Assembly (NCBI GenBank): GCA_019634975.1
Contig: JAHCAI010000001.1
Coordinates: 480,552-544,551, forward strand
DNA length: 64,000 bases
Direction of reading: 5' to 3'
Origin: Burkholderiales bacterium
Lineage (GTDB): Bacteria > Pseudomonadota > Gammaproteobacteria > Burkholderiales > SG8-41
Within the stretch, counting starts at the first letter, position 1. The number at the start of each line of letters is the position of its first letter. The notes beneath the pieces were generated by a model. The model worked only from the letters and a program-made list of their open reading frames with translations. It did not search any database and had not been told where the DNA came from. This document shows, piece after piece, positions 52,765 through 63,200 of this stretch. The position numbers and the translations under genes are program-made.

Positions 52765-54632
52765 TGGCTTACAAAACAATCATCGAAGACGGCATCGATA
52801 TCCTGGTTGTCGGTGCCGGCCTTGGCGGCACGGGTGCCGCGTGGGAAGCAAGGTTCTGGGGGCAGGACAAGAAGATTGTCATCGCCGAGAAGGCCAACAT
52901 CGACCGCTCCGGCGCCGTCGCCCAGGGCCTCTACGCCATCAACTGCTACATGGGCACCCGCTGGGGCGAGAACAACCCGGAGGACCATGTCCGCTACGCC
53001 CGCATCGACCTCATGGGCATGGTGCGGGAAGACCTGCTGTTCGACATGGCGCGCCACGTTGACTCGACAGTGCACCAGTTCGAGGAGTGGGGCCTGCCCA
53101 TCATGAAGGACCCCAAGACCGGGCGCTACCTGCGCGAGGGGCGGTGGCAGATCATGATCCACGGCGAGTCCTACAAGCCCATCGTGGCCGAGGCAGCCAA
53201 GAAGTCGGCGGACAAGGTTTTCAACCGCATCTGCGTTACCCACCTGCTGATGGATGAGAGCAAGGAAAACCGGGTCGCCGGTGCAGTTGGCTTCAACGTC
53301 CGTACCGGCGACTATCACGTCTTCAAGTCGAAGACCGTGATCTGCGGCGCGGGCGGTGCCTCCAACATCTTCAAGCCGCGCTCGGTCGGCGAGGGTTCGG
53401 GCCGCACCTGGTATGCGCCATGGTCTTCGGCATCGGCCTATGGCCTGATGATCAATGCCGGCGCCAAGATGACGCAGATGGAAAACCGCATCGTGCTCGC
53501 GCGCTTCAAGGACGGATATGGCCCGGTTGGTGCCTATTTCCTGCACCTCAAGACCTACACGCAGAACGGTCTGGGCGAGGAATACGAGTCCAAGTGGTTC
53601 CCCGAGCTGCAGAAAATGGTCGGCAAGGAGTATCTGGATCCCGAGGCTTCGCACCTCACGCACCGGCCGATCCCGACCTGCCTGCGCAACCACTGCATCA
53701 TCAGCGAAGTCAATGCCGGTCGCGGCCCGATACACATGGTGACCATGAAGGCCTTCCAGGATCCGCACCTGGAGGAAGTCGGCTGGGAAAACTTCCTTGG
53801 CATGACCGTCGGCCAGGCGGTGCTGTGGGCGGCAACCGATGTGGATCCGAAGAATGAAAACCCCGAACTGACCACGTCCGAACCCTATGTCATGGGCTCC
53901 CACGCGACCGGTTCCGGTGCCTGGTGCTCGGGTCCCGAAGACGTGTCCCCCCCCGAATACTTCTGGGGCTACAACCGCATGACGACGGTCGAAGGCCTGT
54001 TCGGTGCCGGTGACGCGGTCGGCGGCACGCCGCATGCCTTCTCGTCCGGATCGTTCACCGAAGGGCGGCTTGCCGCGAAGGCTGCGTGCAAGTACATCGA
54101 CGACGGCAAGGCGGAGGGCATCATCGTCTCCGACGAGCAGATCAACCGCCGCAAGCAGGAAATCTACAAGCCGCTGGAGCATTACCGGATTTACCGCAAT
54201 GCGATCGTGGCCGGTGACGTCAATCCGCATTACATCAATCCCAAGCAGGGCCTCGACCGCCTGCAGAAGCTGATGGACGAGTATTGCGGCGGCGTGACGG
54301 TCAGCTACATGACCAACGAAAAGCTCCTGAACATCTGCCTGAAGAAGCTCAGGATCATGGAAGAGGATCTGGAGAATCTGGCGGCGAAAGACATTCACGA
54401 GTTGCTGCGCGCCTGGGAACTGAAGCACCGTCATCGCGCGGCGGAGTGCGTCACGCACCACACGCTGTTCCGCAAGGAGACCCGCTGGCCGGGCTACTAC
54501 TATCGCGGCGACGCGATGAAGCTCGACGACGAAAACTGGCACGTGCTGACCGTTTCGCGCCGTGACCCGAAGACCGGCGAGTACACGATGGAAAAGGCGC
54601 CCTGTTACCATCTGGTGGGTGACAACGAGTAG
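52764..54632 (+). CDS. aprA: Adenylylsulfate reductase alpha subunit
   Basis: 622 residues of the fumarate-reductase-like flavoprotein fold. The FAD-binding loop is ILVVGAGLGGTGAAWEARFW, and RSGAVAQGLYAINCYMG and the TYTQNGLGEEYESKWFPEL segment are AprA hallmarks. In sulfur oxidisers the enzyme runs in the direction sulfite plus AMP to APS, releasing two electrons. Long antisense frames here are a codon-bias effect. Confidence 0.98.
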   Translation: MAYKTIIEDGIDILVVGAGLGGTGAAWEARFWGQDKKIVIAEKANIDRSGAVAQGLYAINCYMGTRWGENNPEDHVRYARIDLMGMVREDLLFDMARHVDSTVHQFEEWGLPIMKDPKTGRYLREGRWQIMIHGESYKPIVAEAAKKSADKVFNRICVTHLLMDESKENRVAGAVGFNVRTGDYHVFKSKTVICGAGGASNIFKPRSVGEGSGRTWYAPWSSASAYGLMINAGAKMTQMENRIVLARFKDGYGPVGAYFLHLKTYTQNGLGEEYESKWFPELQKMVGKEYLDPEASHLTHRPIPTCLRNHCIISEVNAGRGPIHMVTMKAFQDPHLEEVGWENFLGMTVGQAVLWAATDVDPKNENPELTTSEPYVMGSHATGSGAWCSGPEDVSPPEYFWGYNRMTTVEGLFGAGDAVGGTPHAFSSGSFTEGRLAAKAACKYIDDGKAEGIIVSDEQINRRKQEIYKPLEHYRIYRNAIVAGDVNPHYINPKQGLDRLQKLMDEYCGGVTVSYMTNEKLLNICLKKLRIMEEDLENLAAKDIHELLRAWELKHRHRAAECVTHHTLFRKETRWPGYYYRGDAMKLDDENWHVLTVSRRDPKTGEYTMEKAPCYHLVGDNE

Positions 54633-54639
54633 TCGCGCT

Positions 54640-54676
54640 CCCGTGCAGAAGGGGGCTTTCCCGCCCTCTGCACGGG
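54640..54676 (+). other. Strong hairpin after aprA
   Basis: CCCGTGCAG (54640-54648) and CTGCACGGG (54668-54676) pair perfectly, with additional pairing of AAGGG and CCCTC-type bases inside. No T-run follows, so it may act as an mRNA-stabilising or attenuating element that lowers expression of the three small genes downstream relative to aprBA. Confidence 0.65.
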
Positions 54677-54745
54677 TGCCGGGCAGGCCGGCATGTCGTG
54701 CGGCAACCGACAAGGCCGCCCCTTCCGGCCGCCGAGAGCATCCGC

Positions 54746-55096
54746 ATGAACATCATTGAAAAGACCGACGAGGAAATCCTGGCGCTGGCCGCCCCCTTGT
54801 GGCGCGACCTCGTCAGGAGTTCGAACGAGGGCAAATACGGGGAGTTTGCGAAGAATTTCTCGAGCTCCCTCGCGCAGGCGATCAATACCGTGGTGGCGAA
54901 CCACCAGTTCGCGAACAGTGAACTGGCAAGAAGCCTTTCAGAGGAACTTGATCCGCTTGGCATCATCCGCCGCGGCGAGCATGTGACGGTTCTTTACCGG
55001 CAGCGGAGCACCAAAAAGCCGGGCGAATGGCTGGGCCGGCTGGTGCTTGGCTATGAGAATGGCGGTCTCAGGATTTTTGGCGCTTCGATCTTCTGA
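54746..55096 (+). CDS. Small cytoplasmic protein in the apr operon, possibly NTF2-like
   Basis: 116 residues. A helical first half (DEEILALAAPLWRDLVRSSN and KYGEFAKNFSSSLAQAINTV) and a strand-rich second half (EHVTVLYRQRSTKKPGEWLG and YENGGLRIFGASIF) suggest a cystatin/NTF2-like alpha+beta roll, by reading only. No signal peptide or metal-binding motif. Start chosen at ATG 54746 rather than the earlier in-frame position that overlaps the hairpin. Ends two bases before the FKBP gene. Function unknown; the context suggests apr-related accessory work. Confidence 0.65.
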   Translation: MNIIEKTDEEILALAAPLWRDLVRSSNEGKYGEFAKNFSSSLAQAINTVVANHQFANSELARSLSEELDPLGIIRRGEHVTVLYRQRSTKKPGEWLGRLVLGYENGGLRIFGASIF

Positions 55097-55098
55097 GA

Positions 55099-55626
55099 AT
55101 GGCATCCGCATCCGACATGACTGAAACCATCCGGGACGGCAAGTTTGTCGAACTGACCTACAAGGTGACTGACCGGAAAACGGGGCAGGTGCTGACCGGG
55201 GTCGAGTTTCCCCTGGGTTATGTCCATGGACATAACGAGATTCTGGCGCCCTCGGTACACCGGGAACTGGAAGGCAGGGTCGCGGGAGACGTCATCGAAG
55301 TGCCGATCGACGGCAACCAGATTTTCGGCGCCCGCGATGAATCGCTGGTTTTTACCGATCTCCTTGAGAACGTTCCCGAAGAGTATCGGCAGGTCGGCAC
55401 CTCCATTTTGATGGAGAATGACAGGGGGCAGACCCGCAGCTTCCTCGTGACGCGGGTGGATGACAAGACGCTGACCGTCGACGGCAACAACCCGCTCTGC
55501 GGCAGGGAGGTTGTGTTCAGGCTCGAGGTTCTGACCGTGCGTGATGCGAGCGACGAGGAGACCCGGGCGGGCGGGGCCATCGCCGCCGGTGCGGATGTTG
55601 ATCCGTCGCTGATGAGGCCGGTATGA
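55099..55626 (+). CDS. SlyD-like FKBP-type peptidyl-prolyl isomerase in the apr operon
   Basis: 175 residues. FVELTYKVTDRKTGQVLTGV opens an FKBP domain; the YVHGHNEILAPSVHRELEGR loop and the late VDGNNPLCGREVVFRLEV follow the SlyD pattern, with an IF domain inserted between. The His-rich metal-binding tail of SlyD is absent, and no signal peptide is seen, so it acts in the cytoplasm. In this place it could help fold AprA/AprB or insert AprM. Two bases after the preceding gene. Confidence 0.85.
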   Translation: MASASDMTETIRDGKFVELTYKVTDRKTGQVLTGVEFPLGYVHGHNEILAPSVHRELEGRVAGDVIEVPIDGNQIFGARDESLVFTDLLENVPEEYRQVGTSILMENDRGQTRSFLVTRVDDKTLTVDGNNPLCGREVVFRLEVLTVRDASDEETRAGGAIAAGADVDPSLMRPV

Positions 55627-55712
55627 CCGGTGACGGGCGAGAGCCCAGGGAAAGAATTTGATTTTTGTCTATCTGCAGTTGCAATGCTGACTCCACGGAA
55701 AAGAGGTGATTT

Positions 55713-55871
55713 ATGAGCGAGCAAAAACCCAACATCAAGGTTCCCGACGGCGAGACGCCTTTCTATACGACGCGCCAGATGCCGCCCAACGAAAAAGGCT
55801 TTGTCGGTTACGAGACCGTCTGGAAGCCGCTCCAGAAGGAAGCCGAATACAAGACGCCGAAGAAGCCCTAG
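55713..55871 (+). CDS. 52-residue protein at the end of the apr operon
   Basis: ATG 55713 is preceded by AAGAGG and the frame runs to TAG 55869-55871. The product (MSEQKPNIKVPDGETPFYTT followed by RQMPPNEKGFVGYETVWKPL and a Lys-rich tail) is polar, Pro/Lys/Glu-rich, with no membrane segment or Cys, and looks like a small binding peptide. Not recognised. Good start signal, codon use like neighbours, and a terminator about 90 bases later support it as real. Confidence 0.65.
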   Translation: MSEQKPNIKVPDGETPFYTTRQMPPNEKGFVGYETVWKPLQKEAEYKTPKKP

Positions 55872-55962
55872 GCCTCTTGCCGGAGCTGGCCGGCAGGCGC
55901 TGCCACCCTGGGCAGGCAGCTTTCCGCCGGCTGACCATGTCCCGTCGGAGCGCTGTCCCAAG

Positions 55963-55992
55963 AAAATAGCCGCCCCTCGGGGCGGCTATTTT
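55963..55992. terminator. Bidirectional terminator between the apr operon and sat
   Basis: AAAATAGCCGCCCC (55963-55976) and GGGGCGGCTATTTT (55979-55992) form a 14-base perfect stem whose A/T ends provide U-runs on both strands. It closes the apr operon and sat, which converge here. Confidence 0.95.
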
Positions 55993-56021
55993 GCTTGGAT
56001 CGCAGAGGATCTTGCCGCGCT

Positions 56022-57239
56022 TCAACGGGCGGAGTGTCCGCTGAGTTTGACCTCCACCTTGTCTTCGTCCCTGATTGTGGCGTAGTAGGCGCGCAACACC
56101 TCAAGGACTTCGGGCCGGCTGAATTCCGCGGGGACCGGATCGCCGTCGGACAGCCATTTGCGCAGCTTGGTGCCGGATACCAGCAACCGGTCCTTTTCGT
56201 CGTGCGGGCAGGTCTTTGCGGAGGCCATGCCGCCACACTGGTAACACCAGAAAGTCCAGTCGATTTTCAGCGGCTGGGTCTCGAGGGCGCCGCGCGGAAT
56301 TTCATCGAAGATATGGTGGGCATCGAAGGGCCCGTAGTAGCTGCCGACACCGGCGTGGTCGCGGCCGATGATCTGGTGCGAGCAGCCATAGTTCTGGCGG
56401 AAGAGGGCGTGCAGCAGGGCTTCGCGCGGGCCGGCATAGCGCATGTCGAGCGGGTAGCCCGATTGCACCACGGTTTTCTTGACGAAATACTTTTCAATGA
56501 GCACCGCGATGGCCTTGGTACGCACGTCCGCCGGAATGTCGCCCGGTTTGAGATTGCCGAGCAGGGAATGCACCAGCACCCCGTCGCAGACTTCGATGGC
56601 TACTTTGGCCAAGTACTCGTGCGAGCGATGCATGGGGTTACGGGTCTGGAACGCGGCCACGGTCGCCCAGCCGTTGGCGTCGAACAGGGCGCGGGTCTGA
56701 GCCGGCGTCATGTACATGGCGCCGTATTTTTCGGGGAAGCCGCCCTGTGACAGCACTTTGACCGGTCCGGCGAGGTTGAATTCCCCCTGCTCCATGACCA
56801 TCCGGACGCCGGGGTGCTCGCCATCCGTGGTGCGGAAGACCGACTTGCATTCATGCAATTTGTCGATCGCGTACTTCTCGGTGACCCGCATCGTCGCGAT
56901 GATTTCACCGTTGTCCGGGTCAGCCAGGGCGATTTCGCTGCCGGCCTTGATGGAAGCCGCGTCGCTTGCCGTCGCTGAAAGGGTGATCGGTATCGGCCAG
57001 AACGTGCCGTTCGCGAGGGTGTAGCGGTCGCACGCGCCTCGCCAGTCGTCATGGCCCATGAATCCGTCGAGCGGCGTGAACCCGCCGATACCCAGCATCA
57101 GCAGGTCGCCCTTTTCCCGTGAACTGACAGTGAGTTTCGGCAGGCCGGCCGCCCGCTTGCGTTCGTCTTGAAGTGCGGGGCCCTCAAGCAGCAGAGGCTT
57201 TAACGCGCCTCCTCCATGGGGTTTTACCAGTTTGCTCAC
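56022..57239 (-). CDS. sat: Sulfate adenylyltransferase (ATP sulfurylase), dissimilatory Sat type
   Basis: 405 residues from GTG 57237-57239 with GAGG upstream. The ATP-binding motif is [11 protein letters not shown] and the second is [10 protein letters not shown]; a Cys pair with Cys and His ([17 protein letters not shown]) resembles the zinc site of the homo-oligomeric dissimilatory enzyme. In sulfur oxidisers it makes ATP and sulfate from APS and pyrophosphate, the step after AprBA. It converges with the apr operon across a shared terminator, so the two are regulated separately. Confidence 0.96.
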   Translation of the reverse strand: MSKLVKPHGGGALKPLLLEGPALQDERKRAAGLPKLTVSSREKGDLLMLGIGGFTPLDGFMGHDDWRGACDRYTLANGTFWPIPITLSATASDAASIKAGSEIALADPDNGEIIATMRVTEKYAIDKLHECKSVFRTTDGEHPGVRMVMEQGEFNLAGPVKVLSQGGFPEKYGAMYMTPAQTRALFDANGWATVAAFQTRNPMHRSHEYLAKVAIEVCDGVLVHSLLGNLKPGDIPADVRTKAIAVLIEKYFVKKTVVQSGYPLDMRYAGPREALLHALFRQNYGCSHQIIGRDHAGVGSYYGPFDAHHIFDEIPRGALETQPLKIDWTFWCYQCGGMASAKTCPHDEKDRLLVSGTKLRKWLSDGDPVPAEFSRPEVLEVLRAYYATIRDEDKVEVKLSGHSAR

Positions 57240-57480
57240 GACTATTCCTCTTGTTGATGAGGTTTTTCGGATGGAACAAGCGCCCCGGAGGCTAACATGC
57301 CCCCCGGAACCGGCCGTATCCATTCTTTTTATGCCAAGATAAGATCGCGCAGCCATATTGTGGATGTCACGGATCCGGGACATGAACTGGATTTCGGTTT
57401 TACGGTGCAGGCTTCCCGATTTTTGGTGCTACCATGCCTCGCCTTTGCCCGATATTTCAATCAAATAAAGACGCTGCCGC

Positions 57481-58923
57481 ATGCACTTATACGGCCGTAG
57501 TATCCCAGCGCTGTCTGCAGCTTTTTTACTGTGTGTCGCGAGCGCGCAGGCGACCGGACAGTCCACTTGGCGAGACCCTTTTGCTACGCAGGGAAGCACC
57601 GCAGCCGAGCCTCATCTGCGTTGGGAAACGCATCTGCCCTTGCCCGAGGTCGGTTTGCCGCAGGCCGCCAGTGAACTGGCCCGCAATCAACCTCTTTCGC
57701 TGCCCGAGCTGACCGAGTTTGCCCTTCGCAACAACCCGCGCACACGGCAGTCGTGGCTGGCCGCACGCGCCGCAGCAGCTGGTGTCGGCATCGAGAAGGC
57801 TGATCTCCTGCCACAGCTTAGCGCGAGCTATGCCCTGACCCGCACGCAGCAGGTGACGAACCAGGGGGCGACCGTGCCCTGGCAGACCCGCTATGGACCC
57901 TCGATCAGCCTGAGTTACCTGCTCTATGACTTCGGCGTGCGCGAGCTGCAGATCGAAACCAGTGAATACCGCCTCCTCGCGGCCAACCTTGCGCATAACC
58001 GCGTGCTCCAGGACGTCGTGTTCGGGGTGGAGCAGGCGTACTACCGCCTGCTCGGCAATGACGCCCTGTTGCGTGTCAACATCCAGTCCCTCAAGAATGC
58101 GGAGACGGCCCTCGAGGCCGTGAGCAAGCGTCGGGAATCGGGCCTGGCAACCGTTGCCGATGTCTATCGTGCGGAGACCCTGGTCGCGCAGGCGAGGCTG
58201 AACCTCACGCGCAGCACCGGTGAGCTGGAGAAGTCGCGCGGGCAACTGGCCTCAGTGGTCGGCCTGCCGGTGAATGTCGGCATCGCGGTGCGCCCGCTTG
58301 AGGCGCCGCCGCAGACCACCGAGATATCGGCGTCGATTGGCGAACTGCTCGCGCGGGCCAAGGCATCCCGTCCGGACCTGGTGGCTGCGGAAGCGCAGGT
58401 GCGGGCATCTCGCGCCAGCGCCAAGGCGGCTGCCCGCGCCGGCCTGCCTTCGATTGAAGTGGTTGGCGGCAGCGGCCGCACGTCCTTCGGCGACAACCGC
58501 CCTTCGGCGAGCAATTACAACATCGGCCTCGCGATCCGCATTCCCATATTTACGGGATTTCGAGAGACCTACACTGCACGGCTGGCACAGGCGCAGGCGG
58601 AGGCTGCCGAGGCGGGCCGTGACGCGCTTCTGCGCCAGGCGGAGGTGGAGGTCTGGCAGGGTTATTACGACCTTACCACGGTGAACAGCAGCATATCGAG
58701 CACGGAAGCACAGGTGCGCTCCGCGGAGCAGACTGCGCAGGCCACGCTGGCGCGCTACCAGAGCGGCTTTGGCAGCATTCTCGATCTGATCACTGCGCAG
58801 CAGGATGAGTCCAATGCACGGGTGCAGCGCATACAGTCCTACCTGGACTGGTTCACCACGCTGGCGCGGCTGCAGGTTGCTGTCGGCGCGAGCGATTTAA
58901 TCAAGGCGGGCGGGACGAAATGA
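57481..58923 (+). CDS. TolC-family outer-membrane efflux protein
   Basis: 480 residues. A signal peptide ends near ASAQA (about residue 24), and two OEP repeats follow (QPLSLPELTEFALRNNPRTR and the second after about residue 280), long helices with beta-barrel strands. It forms the exit duct of a tripartite pump. The stop overlaps the start of the adaptor gene (ATGA). The 241 bases before it, up to the sat start, hold no gene I can support. Confidence 0.92.
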   Translation: MHLYGRSIPALSAAFLLCVASAQATGQSTWRDPFATQGSTAAEPHLRWETHLPLPEVGLPQAASELARNQPLSLPELTEFALRNNPRTRQSWLAARAAAAGVGIEKADLLPQLSASYALTRTQQVTNQGATVPWQTRYGPSISLSYLLYDFGVRELQIETSEYRLLAANLAHNRVLQDVVFGVEQAYYRLLGNDALLRVNIQSLKNAETALEAVSKRRESGLATVADVYRAETLVAQARLNLTRSTGELEKSRGQLASVVGLPVNVGIAVRPLEAPPQTTEISASIGELLARAKASRPDLVAAEAQVRASRASAKAAARAGLPSIEVVGGSGRTSFGDNRPSASNYNIGLAIRIPIFTGFRETYTARLAQAQAEAAEAGRDALLRQAEVEVWQGYYDLTTVNSSISSTEAQVRSAEQTAQATLARYQSGFGSILDLITAQQDESNARVQRIQSYLDWFTTLARLQVAVGASDLIKAGGTK

Positions 58924-60167
58924 AAAGACTGATCATGTTGCTGGTGTTTGTCGCGGTCGGTGCGGCTGTGGCGGGGGGATACTGGTACTGGCAGCAGGGC
59001 GGCAGCGCCAAGGGTGGCGAAAAAGCCAAAGCCAAGGGTGGCAAAGGGGGTGGCGCGCCGTTGATCGTCAGGACTGCACGAGCGGTGGCCAAGCCCATGC
59101 CGGTGCTGATCGAGGCCGTCGGTACTGTGGAGCCGGAGCAGAGTGTCCAGGTGCGGGCGCAGGTCAGCGGCGTGCTGCAGACGGTGGCATTCAGGGAGGG
59201 CGACCGGGTCAAGGCGGGGCAGACGCTGTTCGAGATTGATCCGCGGACATCCCGTGCCCAGTACAACCAGGCACTGGCCGCTCTGGAGCGCGACAAGGCG
59301 CAGCTCGAGAATGCCCGTGCCCAGCAGCAGCGACTCGAGCCCTTGCTCAAGCGCGAATTCATCACGCGCCAGGAGTATGACGTCGCAGTGACATCGGCTA
59401 AATCCCTGGAGGCGACCGTCCAGGCGGGCCAGGCGGCGGTGGAGCAGGCCCGGATCCAGCTCGACTATGCCCGCATCGTCGCCCCGATCAGCGGACGCAC
59501 CGGCCAGCTTGCGGTCAGGGCCGGGAATCTCGTGCAGGCCTCCGGGGGCGGCGCGCCATTGGTCACCATAAACGGCACGGATCCGGTGCTGGTGGCTTTC
59601 AGCGTCCCCGAGCGCCAGCTCGAGGATATCCGCCGGTTCCAGAACCAAAAGGACATGCGCATCGAGATACTTCCTGACCGTTCCGGTCCGCCGGTAGCGG
59701 CGGGACAACTGGTGTTCGTCGACAACACGATCACACCGCAGACCGGAACGGTGCTGTTGAAGACGCGCGTGGAAAACTCAAAGGAGGCGATCTGGCCCGG
59801 CCAGTTCGTCAACGTCCGCGTGGTGCTGACCGTCGAGCCGGAAGCCATTGTCGTGCCCGAGGTCGCGGTGCAACCCGGTCAGAACGGGCCGTTCGTATAC
59901 CTGGTGGACGGCGACAGCAAGGTCGAAGTCCGTCCGGTCAGGATTTCGCGTCAGCTCGGCGGAGAGGTGGTCATCGGCGAAGGCGTCAAGGCCGGTGACC
60001 ATGTGGTTGTCGAAATACCGCAGGCACTGCGGCCGGGCGCCACGGTGAGGCTTGCCGATGGCGAAGCTGCTGCTGGCGAGAAGCGCAAAGGCAAGGGCGG
60101 CAAAAAGGGTGAAGGCAAGGGCAAGCCCGCCGAGGGCGGTGCTGCAAAACCCGCTGGTGATAAATAG
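58920..60167 (+). CDS. RND efflux periplasmic adaptor (HlyD/MFP family)
   Basis: 415 residues. An N-terminal membrane or signal segment (LIMLLVFVAVGAAVAGGYWY) is followed by a Gly/Lys-rich stretch, the lipoyl half-motifs around a coiled-coil hairpin (ALERDKAQLENARAQQQRLE; IDYA-like QLDYARIVAPISG), beta-barrel and proximal domains. A second Lys/Gly-rich tail ends the protein (GEKRKGKGGKKGEGKGKPAE), so both termini are unusually basic. It couples the RND pump to the TolC-like duct. Confidence 0.93.
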   Translation: MKRLIMLLVFVAVGAAVAGGYWYWQQGGSAKGGEKAKAKGGKGGGAPLIVRTARAVAKPMPVLIEAVGTVEPEQSVQVRAQVSGVLQTVAFREGDRVKAGQTLFEIDPRTSRAQYNQALAALERDKAQLENARAQQQRLEPLLKREFITRQEYDVAVTSAKSLEATVQAGQAAVEQARIQLDYARIVAPISGRTGQLAVRAGNLVQASGGGAPLVTINGTDPVLVAFSVPERQLEDIRRFQNQKDMRIEILPDRSGPPVAAGQLVFVDNTITPQTGTVLLKTRVENSKEAIWPGQFVNVRVVLTVEPEAIVVPEVAVQPGQNGPFVYLVDGDSKVEVRPVRISRQLGGEVVIGEGVKAGDHVVVEIPQALRPGATVRLADGEAAAGEKRKGKGGKKGEGKGKPAEGGAAKPAGDK

Positions 60168-60214
60168 ACTGACGGCCATGGTCGGCTGAAATTGAAGATT
60201 TCGGGAGCAAGGAC

Positions 60215-63200
60215 ATGAACGTTTCGCGGATATTCATCGTCAGGCCAGTGGCAACCACCGTGCTGGTTGCCGCGATTATCATTTTCGGAGTGCTCGCTTT
60301 CCGGGCCTTGCCGGTGAACGAGCTTCCGAATGTCGATTTCCCGACCATCTCGGTCACCGCTGATTTGCCCGGTGCGAATCCCGACATCATGGCGTCCACG
60401 GTTGCTACGCCGCTTGAGCGCCAGTTCAGCCAGGTCGCCGGCATCGACTCAATGAGTTCGGTCAGCAGCACGGGCCGAACCCGCATAACGCTGCAGTTCA
60501 GCCTGGACCGCGACATCGATGCGGCTGCCCAGGATGTGCAGACCGCAATCTCGCAGACTTTGCGGCGCCTGCCCGACGGCATGGATCCGCCGACACTGCG
60601 CAAGGTCAACCCGGCGGACGCGCCGATCATGTTCCTTGCGCTGACGGCGCAGACACTGCCGCTTCCCGCGCTGGACGAGTTTGCCGACACCCACATCGCG
60701 CAGCGTTTTTCGATGATCAGCGGCGTCGCGCAGGTCCAGGTGTTCGGTTCACAGCGTTATGCGGTCCGGGTGTTTCTTGACCCCGAAGCCATGTCCAAGC
60801 GCGGTCTCGGCCTCGAGCGGGTGGTAAGCGCCATCCAGAATGCCAACAGCAATCTGCCCTCGGGTGTACTGCAGGGGGCGGCGAGGGATTTCACGGTCAA
60901 GTCTTCGGCGACACTGCAACGCGCGGAGAACTTCAACAACCTGATTGTCGCCTACAGGGACGGCATGCCCGTGCGGCTGTCCGATGTCGGCAGGGCGGTG
61001 GATGGAATCGAGAATGCCAAGATCAAGAGCTGGCTGAATGGCGAGAGGGCGATCGTGCTGGCTGTTTACCGCCAGCCGGGGGCGAACACGGTGGAGGTGG
61101 CCGGCAGGTTGCGTGCCCTGTTCCCCGAGATCGAGGCCAGCGCGCCGCCGGGCGTGCGCATTCACGTCGTCAATGATCGTTCGGAATTCATCCAGGCGTC
61201 TATCCGGGAGGTGGAGTTCCACCTGGTCCTTTCGATGGTCCTGGTTGTCTTGGTGATCATGGTGTTCCTGCGCAACGCGCGATCGACCATTATCACGGCG
61301 CTGATCCTGCCGACATCGATCGTGGCGACCTTCGGGGTGATGTATGTCCTTGGCTATAGCCTCAACAACCTGTCGTTGATGGCGATCATCCTCGCCGTCG
61401 GGTTTGTTGTGGACGACGCGATCGTCGTGCTGGAAAACATACTGCGGCACATGGAAATGGGCAAGGACCGCATGACGGCTGCGCTGGAAGGTGCTCAGGA
61501 GATCGGCTTTACCGTGCTGTCGATGACGGTATCGCTGGCGGCGGTATTCATACCCATCCTGTTCATGGAGGGCATGCTCGGCCGGCTGTTCCGCGAGTTT
61601 GCGGTTACAGTCGGTGTGGCGGTGCTCGTTTCCGGCGTGATTTCCCTGTCGATGACGCCGATGATGTGCAGTTTGATGCTGAAAAATGTCCACGACGAGA
61701 AGCATGGCCGCATCTACATGGCTCTGGAGCGGATGTTCGACTGGATGCGTGATATCTATGGCAACAGCCTGCGCTGGACCATGAAACATCGCGGACTGAT
61801 GCTCCTTGGCTCGGCTGTGTTCCTTGTGCTCACGGTCATGCTTTACCAGGCGGTTCCACAGGGTTTCATTCCGCGGCAGGATACCGGCGTGTTTTTCGGC
61901 AATACACGGGCGCCCGAGGGTCTGCCGTTCACGGAATTGGAGAAGCGACAGGCCAGGGTCGCCGAGATCATTCAGAAAAATCCCAACGTTGAGGCGGTGA
62001 TGTCAACCGCCGGGCAGGGGACCGGCGGCGTGGTGGGCAGTAACATCGGCCGTGTGATTATTCGCCTGAAACCGCTTGGCGAGCGCACCAAGGGGGCCGA
62101 TGCGGTCATTCAGGAACTCAGGCGAGCATTTGCGGGCGGCGGGCAGGGTTTGCGCGTCTTCATGAACAACCCCCCGGCGATACGGATCGGCGGACTTATC
62201 AGTACCAGTGACTATCAACTGGTACTCCAGGGTTCAAATCAGAAGCAGCTCTATGAGGCCAGCAAGGAGCTGGAAGCGCGGCTACGCGAGTCCGGCCTGC
62301 TTCAAGATGTCAACTCCAGCCTTGAGGTCAGCAATCCGGAGATACAGATCGAAATCGACAGGGACCGTGCGGCGGTGCTCGGTATTTCGCCGCAACAGGT
62401 CGAGGCGGCACTCTACAACGCCTATGGCGGACGCAGGATCAGCACGTTGTACGGGTCTACCGATCAATACAATGTACTCCTCGAGCTTGATCCGAAATTT
62501 CAGCAAGACATCAATGCGCTGCGCTCGTTGTTCGTGCAGTCATCGACCGGTCAGATGGTGCCGATTCAGGCGGTTGCGGACATACGCATGGGTGTCGGGC
62601 CGGTATCAGTCAGCCACTATGGCCAGCTGCTTTCGGTGGTCCTGTCATTCAATCTCGCGCCAGGTTATTCCATCGGTGATGCGGTGACTTATGTGAAGGG
62701 CATTGCCGATGCGTCCCTTCCGGCCGGCGTGATTTACTCGGTCGCAGGTAATGCGCAGGCCTTCGAGGAAGCGTTCCGTACTTTGCCGATACTGCTGCTG
62801 ATCACGGTGCTGGTGATCTATATGGTGCTCGCAGTGCTGTATGAGCACTATGGTCATCCGATCACCATTCTGACGGCCTTGCCCTTTGCGGGTTTCGGGG
62901 CGCTGCTCATGCTTCTCATTGCCGGGCACGAACTGAACGTTTTCAGCTTTGTCGGAATCATCCTGCTGGTCGGGCTCGTCAAGAAGAACGGCATCATGAT
63001 GGTCGACTTCGCGATACAGATGCAGAGGGAGAGGGGCATGTCCGCTGCCGATGCCATTGTGGAGGCTTCGGTCGTTCGTTTTCGTCCGATCATGATGACG
63101 ACAATGGCGGCCATTTTTGCGACGCTTCCCTTGGCTTTTGGTACGGGCATCGGCTCGGAAATGCGCCAACCACTGGGCATTGCGGTTGTCGGTGGGCTCG

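Noticed and set aside
52761..54713. A 650-residue minus-strand frame opposite aprA
   Set aside because: It mirrors aprA exactly and has no family motifs; long antisense frames are expected in G+C-rich genes.
57459..57471. IHF-like AATCAA upstream of the TolC-type gene
   Set aside because: The TTR half is missing (AGA), so I did not list it. A similar weak case at 55651-55663 misses one base in TTR.
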